A DNA stretch of 64,000 bases from NCBI GenBank assembly GCA_031382215.1, contig JANMYQ010000264.1, forward strand, positions 1-64,000, in the 5' to 3' direction. Both the position numbers and the translations under genes were made by a program. Position 1 is the stretch's first letter, and every line of letters starts with the position of its first letter. The DNA comes from LGRD01 sp031382215 (lineage in GTDB: Bacteria; Pseudomonadota; Gammaproteobacteria; Burkholderiales; Burkholderiaceae_C). The notes below the pieces were generated by a model. It did not search any database. It saw nothing but the letters and a program-made list of their open reading frames with translations, and was not told the origin of the DNA. Positions 42,245 to 51,058 of this stretch are shown here, piece by piece.

Positions 42245-43258
42245 ATGCCCAAACCACCTTCCCGGCCGCTGCCGGCTGCCGGCTCGCCGGTGTCGATCGC
42301 CGAAGTGGCTGAGCGCGCCGGCGTGTCCAACGCCACGGTGTCGCGCGTGGTCAATGGCGTGGCCAAGAAGGCGTCTCCCGAAACGGCGGCGCGTGTGCGC
42401 GAGGCGATCGAGGCGCTCGGTTACCGGCCGATGGTTGCGGGCCGATCGCTGCGCAACAAGCGCAGCCGGCTGGTGGCGGTGCTGGCCGCCAACCTGGCCA
42501 ACCCGTCGATGGCGGCGATGGCCGCGGTGGCCGAGGTGGCGCTGCGCCGTGCCGGCTATGTGATGGTGTTGTGCGACACGCACGACCAGCCGGAGCTGCA
42601 GGACGAGTACCTGCTCGAAATGCGTGCCCACTACGCCTGCGGTTTCGTGATGCTGGGCGCGGTGCGCAGCCGGGTGCTCGAAGGCTTCGTGGAATCGGGC
42701 GACCCGGTCATCTTCGTGAATCGGCGCAACCCGTTCGGGGACCGCTGCGACGTGGGCATCGACAACCGCCAGGCCGGCGCCGACGTGGCGCGCTGGATGG
42801 CCGGCCGGGGCTGGACGCAGCTCGCGCTGATCCATGGCCGGCTCAGCTCGTCGGCGACGGCGGAACGGGTCGAGGGGTTTCGCGCTGAGGTCGTGGCACA
42901 AGGTCTGAAGCTGCCGGCGACCCGCATCGAAACGCGCAATTCGGCCGAGCACCTGGAGATCGGCCTGCACGGCATGCGGGCCCTGCTGGCCGCGCGGCGG
43001 CCACCGCAGGCCGTGTTCTGCACCAGCGATCTGATCGCCTATGGCGCACACCGCGCGGCTTCAGATTCGGGCTTGCAAGCCGGCCGCGACCTTGCCTTCG
43101 TCGGTTTCGACGACGGCCCGCTCAACCCCTGGGTCGCTCCGTGGCTGAACGCCGTGCGAGTGCCCTATGGCGACTTCGGCGCGGCCATCGTGCGTGCGCT
43201 GCACGGCGAGGCGCACGCCGTCGTGCTGCAGCACGAACTGGTGATTCGCGCCGGCTGA
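42245..43258 (+). CDS. LacI-family transcriptional repressor
   Basis: 337 residues. The N-terminal helix-turn-helix (about 16-40) reads SIAEVAERAGVSNATVSRVVNG, with the minor-groove hinge helix near 60. The periplasmic-binding-protein-like domain includes VAVLAANLANPS, GDPVIFVNRR and VFCTSDLIAYG. It is divergent from the sugar importer, with an operator palindrome in between, so it most likely represses the importer, toroid-like and glucuronidase genes. The inducer would be a glucuronide or breakdown product (inference). Confidence 0.9.
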   Translation: MPKPPSRPLPAAGSPVSIAEVAERAGVSNATVSRVVNGVAKKASPETAARVREAIEALGYRPMVAGRSLRNKRSRLVAVLAANLANPSMAAMAAVAEVALRRAGYVMVLCDTHDQPELQDEYLLEMRAHYACGFVMLGAVRSRVLEGFVESGDPVIFVNRRNPFGDRCDVGIDNRQAGADVARWMAGRGWTQLALIHGRLSSSATAERVEGFRAEVVAQGLKLPATRIETRNSAEHLEIGLHGMRALLAARRPPQAVFCTSDLIAYGAHRAASDSGLQAGRDLAFVGFDDGPLNPWVAPWLNAVRVPYGDFGAAIVRALHGEAHAVVLQHELVIRAG

Positions 43259-43281
43259 GGCCCGGCGGCAGAACCCGCCGC

Positions 43282-43635
43282 TCAGGCCATCTTCGCCGCG
43301 GTGCCGCTCACGGCCACCATCATCATGCCGTTGGTTTCGCCCAGCACCTCGTAGTCGAAGTCGATGCCGACGATGCCGTCGGCGCCGAGTTCGCGCGCGG
43401 CTTCCATCATGTCGTTCAGCGCCGCATCGCGCGCGCCCGACAGCGCCCGTTCGTAGCCGCCGGCGCGCCCGCCGACCACGTCGCGAACGGTCGAGAACAT
43501 GTCGCGAAAGATGTTCGCGCCGATGATCGCCTCGCCGTTGACGACGCCGAGGTACTTCTCGACCTTTGCGCCTTCACCGTTCGGGACGATGGTGGCGAGA
43601 AAGAAGCCGTTGTCTGCTTTCGAGAACCAGCCCAT
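43282..43635 (-). CDS. YbjQ/UPF0145-family protein
   Basis: 117 residues. The pattern VEKYLGVVNGEAIIGANIFRDMFSTVRDVVGGR, followed by ELGADGIVGIDFDYEVLG, is the standard signature of the small pentameric YbjQ proteins. They are annotated as heavy-metal-binding in some databases, with no demonstrated role. AAGGAG precedes ATG 43635. It is convergent with the LacI gene and precedes nothing obvious. Confidence 0.85.
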   Translation of the reverse strand: MGWFSKADNGFFLATIVPNGEGAKVEKYLGVVNGEAIIGANIFRDMFSTVRDVVGGRAGGYERALSGARDAALNDMMEAARELGADGIVGIDFDYEVLGETNGMMMVAVSGTAAKMA

Positions 43636-43694
43636 GCCAAGCTCCTTGGAAGTCTTCGATGGCGCGACGATAGCGGAAGCTGCGGTCGCCGTCG

Positions 43695-44858
43695 TCAGGC
43701 CAGGGGCGACCGCAATGGTCGGAAGAACTCGACGATCTCGCGCGCCAACGCCTCGGGCTGCTCCATCGCTGCGAAGTGGCCGCCGCGGGGCATGACGGTC
43801 CAGCGGCGGATGTCGGTGTAGACCTTCTGTGCCACCGAGCGCGGTGGGCGCAGGATCTCGCGCGGGAACTCGGCGTAGCCCGTCGGCACCCGCACGCCGC
43901 CTTCGGGAACCGGCCAGGGCCCGTGCAGGCGCGCGTAGTAAGGCCAGAACGAAGAGCCGATCGCGCCGCTGAACCAGTACAGGGCGATGTCGGCAAGCAT
44001 CTGGTCCTTGCTGAACACACTCTCCACGTCGCCTCCGCAGTCGGACCAGGCGCGAAACTTCTCGACGATCCACGCCGCCAGGCCGGCCGGCGAATCGTTC
44101 AGGCCGAACGCCAGGGTCTGGGGCCGCGTGCCCTGGATCCACTGGTAGCCCGTCTCTTCCTTCATCCACACCTCCAGCTGGCCGAGAAACTTCTGCTCGT
44201 CGGGCGTCGGGTTGGCCAGCATCTTCGGGTCGCGCTTCACCGCCAGCAGGTTCAGGTGGATGCCGATCAGCTTGTCCGCATGCATCGCCCCCAGGCGCGA
44301 GGTGACGAAGGCGCCCCAGTCGCCGCCCTGCGCCGCGAAACGCGGGTAGCCCAGCACGCCGCTCATCAGTGCGGCAAAACAGTCGGCGATCATCTCCAGG
44401 CTGAAGCGCTCCTGGCCGGGAGCGAACGACAGGCCATAGCCCGGCAGCGACGGCGCGACCACGGTGAACGCATCGGCCGGATCGCCACCAAAACGCGCCG
44501 GGTCGGTGAGGCGCGGAATGATGTCGAGAAACTCGAACACCGAGCCCGGCCAGCCATGCGACAACAGCAGCGGCAAGGGCGCCGGCCCCTGGCCCGGCAC
44601 GTGCAGGAAATGCAGTTCGATGCCGTGCAGCGGCACCATGAACTGCGGGAAGCTGTTGAGCCGCGCCTCCTGCGCCCGCCAGTCGAAACGGCTGTGCCAG
44701 TGCTCGATCAACTGCTTCAGGTAGCCGAGGTCGGCGCCATACGCCCACGGCTCGCCGGGGGCCTGATCGGGAAACCGGGTTCGAGCCAGGCGCTCCTGCA
44801 GATCGGCGATGGCGCTGTCGGGCACGTGCAGTTGGAAGGGGCGTGGGGTGGCTGTCAT
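43695..44858 (-). CDS. Epoxide hydrolase (EHN family)
   Basis: 387 residues. The N-terminal EHN region contains LARTRFPDQAPGEPWAYGADLGYLK. The alpha/beta-hydrolase core has oxyanion HGWPGS (101-106), nucleophile D180 in GGDWGA, tyrosines that could protonate the epoxide, and a final GGHFAAME with the catalytic His. It opens epoxides to diols in the cytosol. ATG 44858 is used; a further in-frame start upstream adds 12 poorly conserved residues. Confidence 0.86.
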   Translation of the reverse strand: MTATPRPFQLHVPDSAIADLQERLARTRFPDQAPGEPWAYGADLGYLKQLIEHWHSRFDWRAQEARLNSFPQFMVPLHGIELHFLHVPGQGPAPLPLLLSHGWPGSVFEFLDIIPRLTDPARFGGDPADAFTVVAPSLPGYGLSFAPGQERFSLEMIADCFAALMSGVLGYPRFAAQGGDWGAFVTSRLGAMHADKLIGIHLNLLAVKRDPKMLANPTPDEQKFLGQLEVWMKEETGYQWIQGTRPQTLAFGLNDSPAGLAAWIVEKFRAWSDCGGDVESVFSKDQMLADIALYWFSGAIGSSFWPYYARLHGPWPVPEGGVRVPTGYAEFPREILRPPRSVAQKVYTDIRRWTVMPRGGHFAAMEQPEALAREIVEFFRPLRSPLA

Positions 44859-45059
44859 CGGCAATGCCTCCTTTGCGACGAGGGGTCCGCGCAAAATTCC
44901 GGCGTCGACGATTCCCCCGGGTCGCTCAGTATGCCGGGGCCGGCGAGCAGCGGGCGCGGCACGCCGGCCCTGACAGCACTGGTCGGGCAGGCGCGAGCCG
45001 GCACTGTGGCGCTTGCGTGTGTCCGACCACGACCGCAGGACGTCGGTTGCGGCGCTGGA

Positions 45060-45265
45060 GGCCGAACTGGCTGCTCGATGGCCGGTTCGTGGTCATCCAG
45101 CGGGCCATGGGCACACCCCAGGGGCGAGGGCCGGCCGCGGCGAAGTTCCTGGCGGCGTTCGTCGAAGAAGTGAAGGCCAGCGGCTTTGTGGCCGGTGCGC
45201 TTGCCCGGCATGGCATTCAAGGCGCCGCCGTGGCGCCACTCGAAGCGGGTCAGCCGGGCGTGTAG
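45060..45265 (+). pseudogene. Fossil 3' end of a family 3 solute-binding protein
   Basis: From 45071 one frame reads LLDGRFVVIQRAMGTPQGRG, then KFLAAFVEEVKASGFVAGAL and a short Gly/Ala-rich end, strongly like the last 60 residues of amino-acid-type periplasmic binding proteins. Just upstream the matching segment (VAALEAELAARWP) lies in a different frame, pointing to a frameshift near 45060. No N-terminal two thirds or signal peptide is found, so this is a decayed remnant. The 200 bp between it and the epoxide-hydrolase start contain no other gene. Confidence 0.6.
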
Positions 45266-45372
45266 ATCAGCGGTGTGCGCGGATCCGTTGGCACAGGCCG
45301 CTCACCACCAGGACGGCAACCGCCATTGACGACGGCCATCGTCGCGAAAGCCAGAGTGCCAAGGAGTTGCAT
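45250..45372 (-). CDS. Possible 40-residue lipoprotein-like peptide
   Basis: A short frame begins MQLLGTLAFATMAVVNGGC, a hydrophobic segment ending in a cysteine, followed by a Pro-rich tail of about 20 residues. It resembles a tiny lipoprotein precursor but the Shine-Dalgarno is weak and the 3' end overlaps the binding-protein fossil on the other strand. The 150 bp further left, up to the CYTH-CHAD gene end, hold nothing else visible. Low confidence. Confidence 0.3.
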   Translation of the reverse strand: MQLLGTLAFATMAVVNGGCRPGGERPVPTDPRTPLIYTPG

Positions 45373-45524
45373 GACGTTTCCAGAGAAAGGACCTGCGTTC
45401 ATGCTACGCAAATGGTCTGTTGACCGCTGTGATGCAAAGCACGATTTCCCTCGGTCCTCGAGTTCATTCTTGGGGGGCGCCAGGCGCAATGGCACCCGGG
45501 TTGTGAAATGCATCATGGCCCTGC

Positions 45525-47072
45525 TCAACGCGAATCGCCTGGCGGCTTCGGGTTGCCGCGCGCCCGCGCCGCAACCCCCTCGCGCAAGACCATCGACGTC
45601 CGGGCGAGTTCGAGCAGCGCGCTCTTGGCCTGCGGCACCAGTTCGGCGCGCCGGGCCGCCAACCAGTCCACCGCAAATCCTGCGCGGCCATCTTGTGCAA
45701 CGAGCGCCCTGAAGGCCGCTTCGGCAACGGCCATGTCATTGAAACGACCGAGCACATCCTGCGCCGGTTTGGCCCTCGTGAGCCAACGCTTGACCGATCG
45801 GGCCGAGAACAAGGGCGCAAAGAACTCGACGCAGTAGCGCAGCCGCTTCAGGCGCTTGCGTGCGCGGTGCCGGTGGGCGTCGTCGAGCGAATCGAAGGCT
45901 GCGGCGTCTTCTTTCAACTGGCGCCGCATGTGCCGCAACCGCGGTTTGACGATCGATGCGAGGCGGGGCTGCGGCAATTCGGCTGTGCCGGGGCTCCCCG
46001 CGTCGGGCACTTGCGAGAACCCGATCAACTCGAGCAAAAGCAGGTTGCAGCTTTCGCTGCGCAGCGCCTCACCCGGATCACCGCGCTCGGCCGGCGCCGG
46101 AAGCTCGGCCAACGGTGCTCCGGCCTTGCGCAACTGCGGCAGCACCGACTCGGCGAGCGCATCGCGGTCGCGTGCCGAACCCAGGCGCGCAAACAGATCC
46201 GCCAGGGCTGGCATCCAGGCCGGATCGGCCGCAGCGGACAAGTCGCCGAACGCATGCAGCGTGCTGCGAAGCCGGCGCAGCCCGACCCGCAACTGGTGCA
46301 GATGCTCCGGCCCGGCGACGCCACCAGCGACGTCGGCCGCATTCGGGAGCACCTGCTCCAGACAGGCGCCGACGATGTTTCGCAGCGCGGCGTCTGCGCT
46401 CGTCTCCGGCGAAATCGGCACGGGCCTGGCCACCACGGCCGGGCCCGCTGGCAGCCCCTGGGCCAGGCGAAATCCGCGCTCGGCCTTGCTGCGCACGTCG
46501 AGCCAGAGCCCGTGCCGGCCGACCCAGCGCGCCGCCTGTGCCAGCAGCCCTTCGACGACGCCGCGCTTGAGTTCGAACTCGAGTTCCCAGATCGGCAGGC
46601 GCCTTGGCCCGGCGATCACTTCACCCACGTCCAGTGCCAGCTCGACCACCGCAGCGTCACTTCGAACCAGGCGCAGGGTGCGCAGCACACGGGTCTCGAA
46701 GACGATCTGCAGCGGCCCGGTGCCCTCACCCCAATCACCCGAATCACCCAAGGCGATGGCCAGTGCCTCGGCAGCCGGCGTCCCGGCGTGACGAGTGATG
46801 TCGAGTTCGGGATCTCCGTTTGCCGCGTCGACCGGCACCTCGTGCTCGATCCGATGCAGCGCGTTCGAGCCCGGCGCCTTGAGCGCCTGCACCCATTGCC
46901 GGCCTTCCTTGCGCAGCCTCAACGCCAGACCGGCCCGGGCGAGCCGACGATCCGGGGTGTCGAAGTAGCTCGCCCGCAACTCCAGCGTGCGTGCGGTTTT
47001 AGTCACCATCTGGCGCTTGACTGCGCTGCGCGACCCGGCCGGCACCTGGAATTTCAGTTCTGTCTCCACCAT
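45525..47072 (-). CDS. CYTH and CHAD domain protein (inorganic triphosphatase YgiF-like)
   Basis: 515 residues. The N-terminal CYTH tunnel domain (1-200) opens with ExExK (E3, E5, K7: VETELKF), which binds a metal and triphosphate. The C-terminal CHAD domain (about 225-500) has the paired basic helices HLHQLRVGLRRLRS and HRHRARKRLKRLRY expected to bind polyphosphate. YgiF hydrolyses inorganic triphosphate. The presence of PPK2 about 6.5 kb away is suggestive of polyphosphate metabolism. No signal peptide. Confidence 0.9.
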   Translation of the reverse strand: MVETELKFQVPAGSRSAVKRQMVTKTARTLELRASYFDTPDRRLARAGLALRLRKEGRQWVQALKAPGSNALHRIEHEVPVDAANGDPELDITRHAGTPAAEALAIALGDSGDWGEGTGPLQIVFETRVLRTLRLVRSDAAVVELALDVGEVIAGPRRLPIWELEFELKRGVVEGLLAQAARWVGRHGLWLDVRSKAERGFRLAQGLPAGPAVVARPVPISPETSADAALRNIVGACLEQVLPNAADVAGGVAGPEHLHQLRVGLRRLRSTLHAFGDLSAAADPAWMPALADLFARLGSARDRDALAESVLPQLRKAGAPLAELPAPAERGDPGEALRSESCNLLLLELIGFSQVPDAGSPGTAELPQPRLASIVKPRLRHMRRQLKEDAAAFDSLDDAHRHRARKRLKRLRYCVEFFAPLFSARSVKRWLTRAKPAQDVLGRFNDMAVAEAAFRALVAQDGRAGFAVDWLAARRAELVPQAKSALLELARTSMVLREGVAARARGNPKPPGDSR

Positions 47073-47183
47073 GGGCGGACTCTACTGATCAACGATGAAC
47101 GCCGCTGTGCGCCCGAGCAGGCGCCACGGCTTTCATGCCCTTGACATGTTGCCGGCCGAACATCAGGCCTCCTCGGAGTCAAA

Positions 47184-47543
47184 GTGTTAGAGGCCATGTC
47201 CGCAACCAAGCTCTTGATGGCGGTTCTGGCCGCCACGCTGACCGCATGCGGCGGCGGCGGAGATGCGCCTGCCGCCACGCCCCCGGCCACGCCCGCGCCC
47301 ACCGCTGCCCCCGAACCACCGCCGACCACGGCGCCGGACGCAGTCAACGGAAGAGCCTTGTACTTGCAGCACTGCAGCGCCTGCCACCAGGCCGCACCGG
47401 ATGAACGCGTGCTGATGGCGGCCGGCGACGGCGCCGTGATCGTGCAGGCCATCGGCCTCGTGCGCATCATGAACGTGCTGTCACCGACGATCCGGCCGGC
47501 GCAGGCACAGGACATTGCGCTCTGGCTCGAAGATCCGCGTTAG
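47184..47543 (+). CDS. Lipid-anchored c-type cytochrome
   Basis: 119 residues. A hydrophobic signal ends in the lipobox LTAC (C about 22), then comes a Pro/Ala/Thr-rich linker of about 35 residues and a compact class I cytochrome c with heme site CSACH and methionines (LMAAG, RIMN) that could be the distal ligand. GTG 47184 is preferred because GGAG lies seven bases upstream; ATG 47196 is a shorter alternative with poor spacing. It overlaps the convergent psd gene by 4 bp. The electron partner is unknown. Confidence 0.78.
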   Translation: MLEAMSATKLLMAVLAATLTACGGGGDAPAATPPATPAPTAAPEPPPTTAPDAVNGRALYLQHCSACHQAAPDERVLMAAGDGAVIVQAIGLVRIMNVLSPTIRPAQAQDIALWLEDPR

Positions 47544-48424
47544 CCGAGTTCGATCTTCATCAACCGCTGCCCCATGCGGATCGGCTGGCCTTCGGCGATC
47601 CCGTCGCACAGCGAAAACCCGGCCGGCGCGAACACCAGGATGGTCGAGCCGTGTTCGAACCAGCCCATCTCCTGGCCCTTGGCGAATGTGGCGTCACAGG
47701 GCATCTCGTTCGGGCCGCGGTACTTCAGGTGCAGCAGCACGTTCAGAAAGTGCAGCCGGATGCTGGCCACCAGCACCGCCGCCACCGGCACCAGCGTGAT
47801 CACGTGGCCGCCGGCCGCCAGCCGGGTGCGGATCAGCGCACGCTCGTTCTTGCAATACAGGCGCTCGACCCGTTTCAGCGCAATCGGGTTGACGTTCCAG
47901 GTGTCGCCCGAGAGATAGCTCACGTGGTCCACGTGGCAGTCGTGCGGCGCGTGGAAGCGGTGGTACATGCTGGAGGTGAGCCGCAAGGTCACGTACGTGC
48001 CACCGCGGTACTGGCGGGCCAGTGAGTCGGCCAGTACCGAGCGGCCGAACAGCTCGTGCAGACGATAAGGAAAGCCCTTGGCCTGGAACACCTGGCCATC
48101 TTCGACCTTGCCGCAGGCGCCGACGATTCCGTCGCTGGGGCTGCACAGCACCGCCGGGTCCGTGTCCAGCGTGCGCGTGCCGGGCTGCAGCTCGCGCGTG
48201 AAGCAGTCGTGCAGGCTGGTGAAGGTCTTCTTCTTCGCGTCGCTCAGGTCGAGCTCGGCAAACAGTTTCCAAGCCGCGATCGACAGGTCGCGCACCAGCG
48301 GTTGCTCGATCTTGCTGAACCAGCCCATGAAGCGGGTCAGCGCGATGCGCGGAATGCGGTTGGTGAGCAGGAAGTTCAGGTCTTCCTGTTGCAGCACACG
48401 GTCGCGCAAAGCGCGCAGATTCAT
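47540..48424 (-). CDS. psd: Phosphatidylserine decarboxylase
   Basis: 294 residues. It contains RELQPGTRTLD, SPSDGIVGACGKV, the MYHRFHAPHDCHVDHVSYLSGDTWNVNPIALK stretch and the self-cleavage site FEHGST (Ser about 260), which yields the pyruvoyl cofactor and the small alpha chain. It converts phosphatidylserine to phosphatidylethanolamine at the inner membrane. ATG 48424 is 62 bp from the divergent aminotransferase. The PE it makes is the donor for eptA, encoded elsewhere in this window. Confidence 0.92.
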   Translation of the reverse strand: MNLRALRDRVLQQEDLNFLLTNRIPRIALTRFMGWFSKIEQPLVRDLSIAAWKLFAELDLSDAKKKTFTSLHDCFTRELQPGTRTLDTDPAVLCSPSDGIVGACGKVEDGQVFQAKGFPYRLHELFGRSVLADSLARQYRGGTYVTLRLTSSMYHRFHAPHDCHVDHVSYLSGDTWNVNPIALKRVERLYCKNERALIRTRLAAGGHVITLVPVAAVLVASIRLHFLNVLLHLKYRGPNEMPCDATFAKGQEMGWFEHGSTILVFAPAGFSLCDGIAEGQPIRMGQRLMKIELG

Positions 48425-48486
48425 CGTCTTGTCAACTGAGTCGGATACACCCACGGGAGCCTCACCTTCTGAACCTGAACCAAACA

Positions 48487-50241
48487 ATGAACGAGACCTT
48501 GATGTTCTACGCGCTGGGCCTGGCGTCGCTGGGCGCATCGCTTCCGCTGCTCAAGCAACGCCTGGAGCTGTCGCAGGCCAAGCACCCGTCGCTGAACGGC
48601 CATTCGCGCATGGCCAAACGGGTGGCCCGGCTGATGCCGTTCTATGCCTTCGACGAAGCCGGGTTCTTCAACTCCGACAGCGCGCCGCCAGACATTGCTG
48701 CGCGCCGGCAAGCTGCACTGATGCGCTTGTCCGACACCTTCAACGCGCGCTTTCCCAAGTCGATCGCGCTGACGGCCGCGGCGCATGAGGGCATTGCCGA
48801 CCTGCAGTTCACCAGCGCCTACCGCGTGCCGTTCCAGTACAGCCGCCATCTGCGCCAGTTCCTGAAGACCGGCAGCTTCGTGCAGTCGTCGGCGGGTGTG
48901 ACGGTGACCGACCTCGACGGCAACGTGTTCTACGACCTGACCGGCTCGTACGGCGTCAACGTCTTCGGCAACGACTTCTACAAGCAGTGCATTGCCGAAG
49001 GCGCCAGGCGCGTGCAGGACCTGGGCCCGGTGCTCGGCGCCTACCACCCGTGCGTGGCCGATAACGTGAAGCGGCTTCAGCAGATCTCGGGCCTTGACCA
49101 GGTCTCGTTCCACATGTCCGGCACCGAAGCGGTGATGCAGGCGGTGCGGCTGGCGCGCTACCACACGCGGCGCTCGCACCTGGTGCGCTTTTGCGGCGCG
49201 TACCACGGCTGGTGGGAAGACGTGCAGCCGGGCATCGGCAACCCGTTGCCGCCGAACAAGACCTACACGCTGAAGGAGATGGACGAAGCCTCGTTGCGCG
49301 TGCTGCGCAAGCGCGGCGACATCGCCTGCGTGCTCGTCAACCCGCTGCAGGCGCTGCACCCCAATGCCGGCGCGCCCGGTGATTCGGCGTTGGTCGACAG
49401 CAGCCGCGGCGCAGCGTTCGACCGCGAGGCCTACACGGCGTGGCTGCACCAGCTGCGCCAGGTGTGCAGCGAGCGCGGCATCGTGCTGATCTTCGACGAG
49501 GTGTTCGTCGGCTTCCGCCTTGCCCCCGGCGGCGCGCAAGAGTACTTCGGCGTGCGTGCCGACATGGTGACCTACGGCAAGACCCTTGGCGGCGGCCTGC
49601 CGGTCGGCGTGGTGTGCGGGCGCGCTGATCTGATGAAGCGCTTTCGCGATCACCGCCCGGCCGACATCTGCTTTGCGCGCGGCACCTTCAACTCGCACCC
49701 GTACGTGATGGGCGCGATGCAGGTGTTTCTCGAGCGGCTCGACAGCGCCGAGGTCAAGGCCCAGTACGACGACCTCGACGCACGCTGGAACCGCCGCGCC
49801 CGGCTGCTGAACGACCGGCTGAAGGCCGCCGGCCTGCCAGTGCAGGTGGCCAACCTGTCGTCGATCTGGACCGTGCGCTACACCGAACCGTCGCGCTACA
49901 ACTGGATGTTGCAGTACTACCTGCGCGCCGAAGGCCTGGCCTTGAGCTGGGTCGGCACCGGCCGGCTGGTCTTCAGCCTGAACTATTCCGACGCGGACTT
50001 CGAGGCGGTGGTGCATCGCTTCGTGGCGGCGGCGCATGCGATGCGCGCCGATGGTTGGTGGTGGAGCGATGCGAGTCTGACGAACAAGGGCATCAAGCGG
50101 AGCATCCTGCGCGAGATGCTGGCGAGTCTTTCTCCCTCTCCCTTTGGGAGAGGGCAGGGGGCGAGCCGGGGCTTTCGAGGCGCATGCGCCGAGCCCGGCG
50201 AGCGGCAGCAGCTTGCAAGCCGCTGCGCGCACCGCAGGTGA
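48487..50241 (+). CDS. Class III PLP aminotransferase (GSA-aminomutase-like), C-terminus extended by a repeat
   Basis: 584 residues. A short hydrophobic N-terminal segment (about 5-24) may bind the membrane. The core has the class III signature: HMSGTEAVMQAVRLAR, CGAYHGWW, IFDEVFVGFRL (PLP-ring Asp) and TYGKTLGGGLPVG with Schiff-base K365. It resembles glutamate-1-semialdehyde aminomutase but is longer and, judging by neighbours, may aminate a lipid or head-group precursor. From about residue 548 the frame enters the repeat element at 50129-50303, so the last 37 residues (SPSPFGRGQG...) are likely not original. Confidence 0.75.
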   Translation: MNETLMFYALGLASLGASLPLLKQRLELSQAKHPSLNGHSRMAKRVARLMPFYAFDEAGFFNSDSAPPDIAARRQAALMRLSDTFNARFPKSIALTAAAHEGIADLQFTSAYRVPFQYSRHLRQFLKTGSFVQSSAGVTVTDLDGNVFYDLTGSYGVNVFGNDFYKQCIAEGARRVQDLGPVLGAYHPCVADNVKRLQQISGLDQVSFHMSGTEAVMQAVRLARYHTRRSHLVRFCGAYHGWWEDVQPGIGNPLPPNKTYTLKEMDEASLRVLRKRGDIACVLVNPLQALHPNAGAPGDSALVDSSRGAAFDREAYTAWLHQLRQVCSERGIVLIFDEVFVGFRLAPGGAQEYFGVRADMVTYGKTLGGGLPVGVVCGRADLMKRFRDHRPADICFARGTFNSHPYVMGAMQVFLERLDSAEVKAQYDDLDARWNRRARLLNDRLKAAGLPVQVANLSSIWTVRYTEPSRYNWMLQYYLRAEGLALSWVGTGRLVFSLNYSDADFEAVVHRFVAAAHAMRADGWWWSDASLTNKGIKRSILREMLASLSPSPFGRGQGASRGFRGACAEPGERQQLASRCAHRR

Positions 50242-50303
50242 GGGCGGTGACCTGTGCCACCGCGCGCCCCTCACCCCAACCCTCTCCCCATAGGGGCGAG
50301 GTA
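50129..50303. repeat. Composite inverted-repeat intergenic element (copy 2 of the stem-loop family)
   Basis: The left part contains the 21-nt hairpin identical to 4514-4534. The middle has a palindrome around GCTTGCAAGC. The right end (50281-50301) is another hairpin, CCTCTCCCC-ATA-GGGGCGAGG, preceded by CGCCCCTCACCCCAA. This architecture resembles REP/BIME-like intergenic elements of Betaproteobacteria. The left half is translated as the aminotransferase tail; the right half lies beside the stop of the Mpo1-like gene. Confidence 0.65.
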
Positions 50304-50308
50304 GCAAC

Positions 50309-50908
50309 TCAAGCCTTCCCGTGGGGATCGATCAACTCACCTCGCAGCAGATGCAGCGGCGCCTCGTAGTACAGCTTGATGTCGTGGAACGGGTCGGTCA
50401 GGATCTTGGTCATCCACACCAGCCCGGTCTGCACGTCCTGCAGGAACATCAGGTGGACCGTGCGGAACAGCAGCCCGCCGATGCCGATGGCGAGCCAGAT
50501 CGCGCCGACCTGGCGCACGAAGCCTTCGAGCGTGGTGCTCGGCTCCATCAGCCCGAACAGGCTCGGCTCGAAGTACAGCACCACCGGTGACAACGCCCAG
50601 ATCGTCTGCAGCACCACCTTGCGGCGCAGGTTGTAGCCGACCTTGATGGCTTCCTTGTGTTCGTGCGAGGCCTGGTTCACCGTGTCGTAACCCTTGGGCT
50701 CGAAGAAGAAGTGGCCGATCTGGCGGCTCGTCATCGCCACGCCCCAGCCCAGCAGCGCGGCCATCATCGGGTCGCTGAACATCAGCACGTAGGCGCACAC
50801 GAAGGTGATGGCGCTGAGCAGGTGCAGCGACTGGTTGATGCGGCTGTGGTGGTAGTAGCGGTGGTCGTCCATGCGCTGGACTTCGAGCATCTGGAAGAAG
50901 TTTTTCAT
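50309..50908 (-). CDS. Mpo1-like / fatty-acid-hydroxylase-like membrane protein
   Basis: 199 residues with four hydrophobic stretches. Histidine-rich positions HHSRINQSLH, GHFFFEPKGYD and the ASHEHKEAIKVGYN block recall Mpo1-type Fe(II) dioxygenases, which shorten 2-hydroxy fatty acids, and DUF962 proteins. The match is by eye and distant. It lies between the aminotransferase (convergent, across a repeat) and a glycosyltransferase (divergent), in a lipid-linked neighbourhood. Confidence 0.6.
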   Translation of the reverse strand: MKNFFQMLEVQRMDDHRYYHHSRINQSLHLLSAITFVCAYVLMFSDPMMAALLGWGVAMTSRQIGHFFFEPKGYDTVNQASHEHKEAIKVGYNLRRKVVLQTIWALSPVVLYFEPSLFGLMEPSTTLEGFVRQVGAIWLAIGIGGLLFRTVHLMFLQDVQTGLVWMTKILTDPFHDIKLYYEAPLHLLRGELIDPHGKA

Positions 50909-51058
50909 CGTGGTTCCCAGGTCGGTGGTGCTTCGATGCTGCCCCGCTTCGATGACGCCGACGTGACGCGTGTGGCGTTTTCACTTCGTTTCGCCTTGCT
51001 TTGCGGACCGACCCGGTGTTGTCATCGAACTGTTGCAAGCGCCGCGCAGCATCCCCGC

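Noticed and set aside
48487..50241. Annotating the class III aminotransferase as hemL
   Set aside because: Its length, hydrophobic N-terminus and lipid-gene context do not fit a standard glutamate-1-semialdehyde aminomutase.
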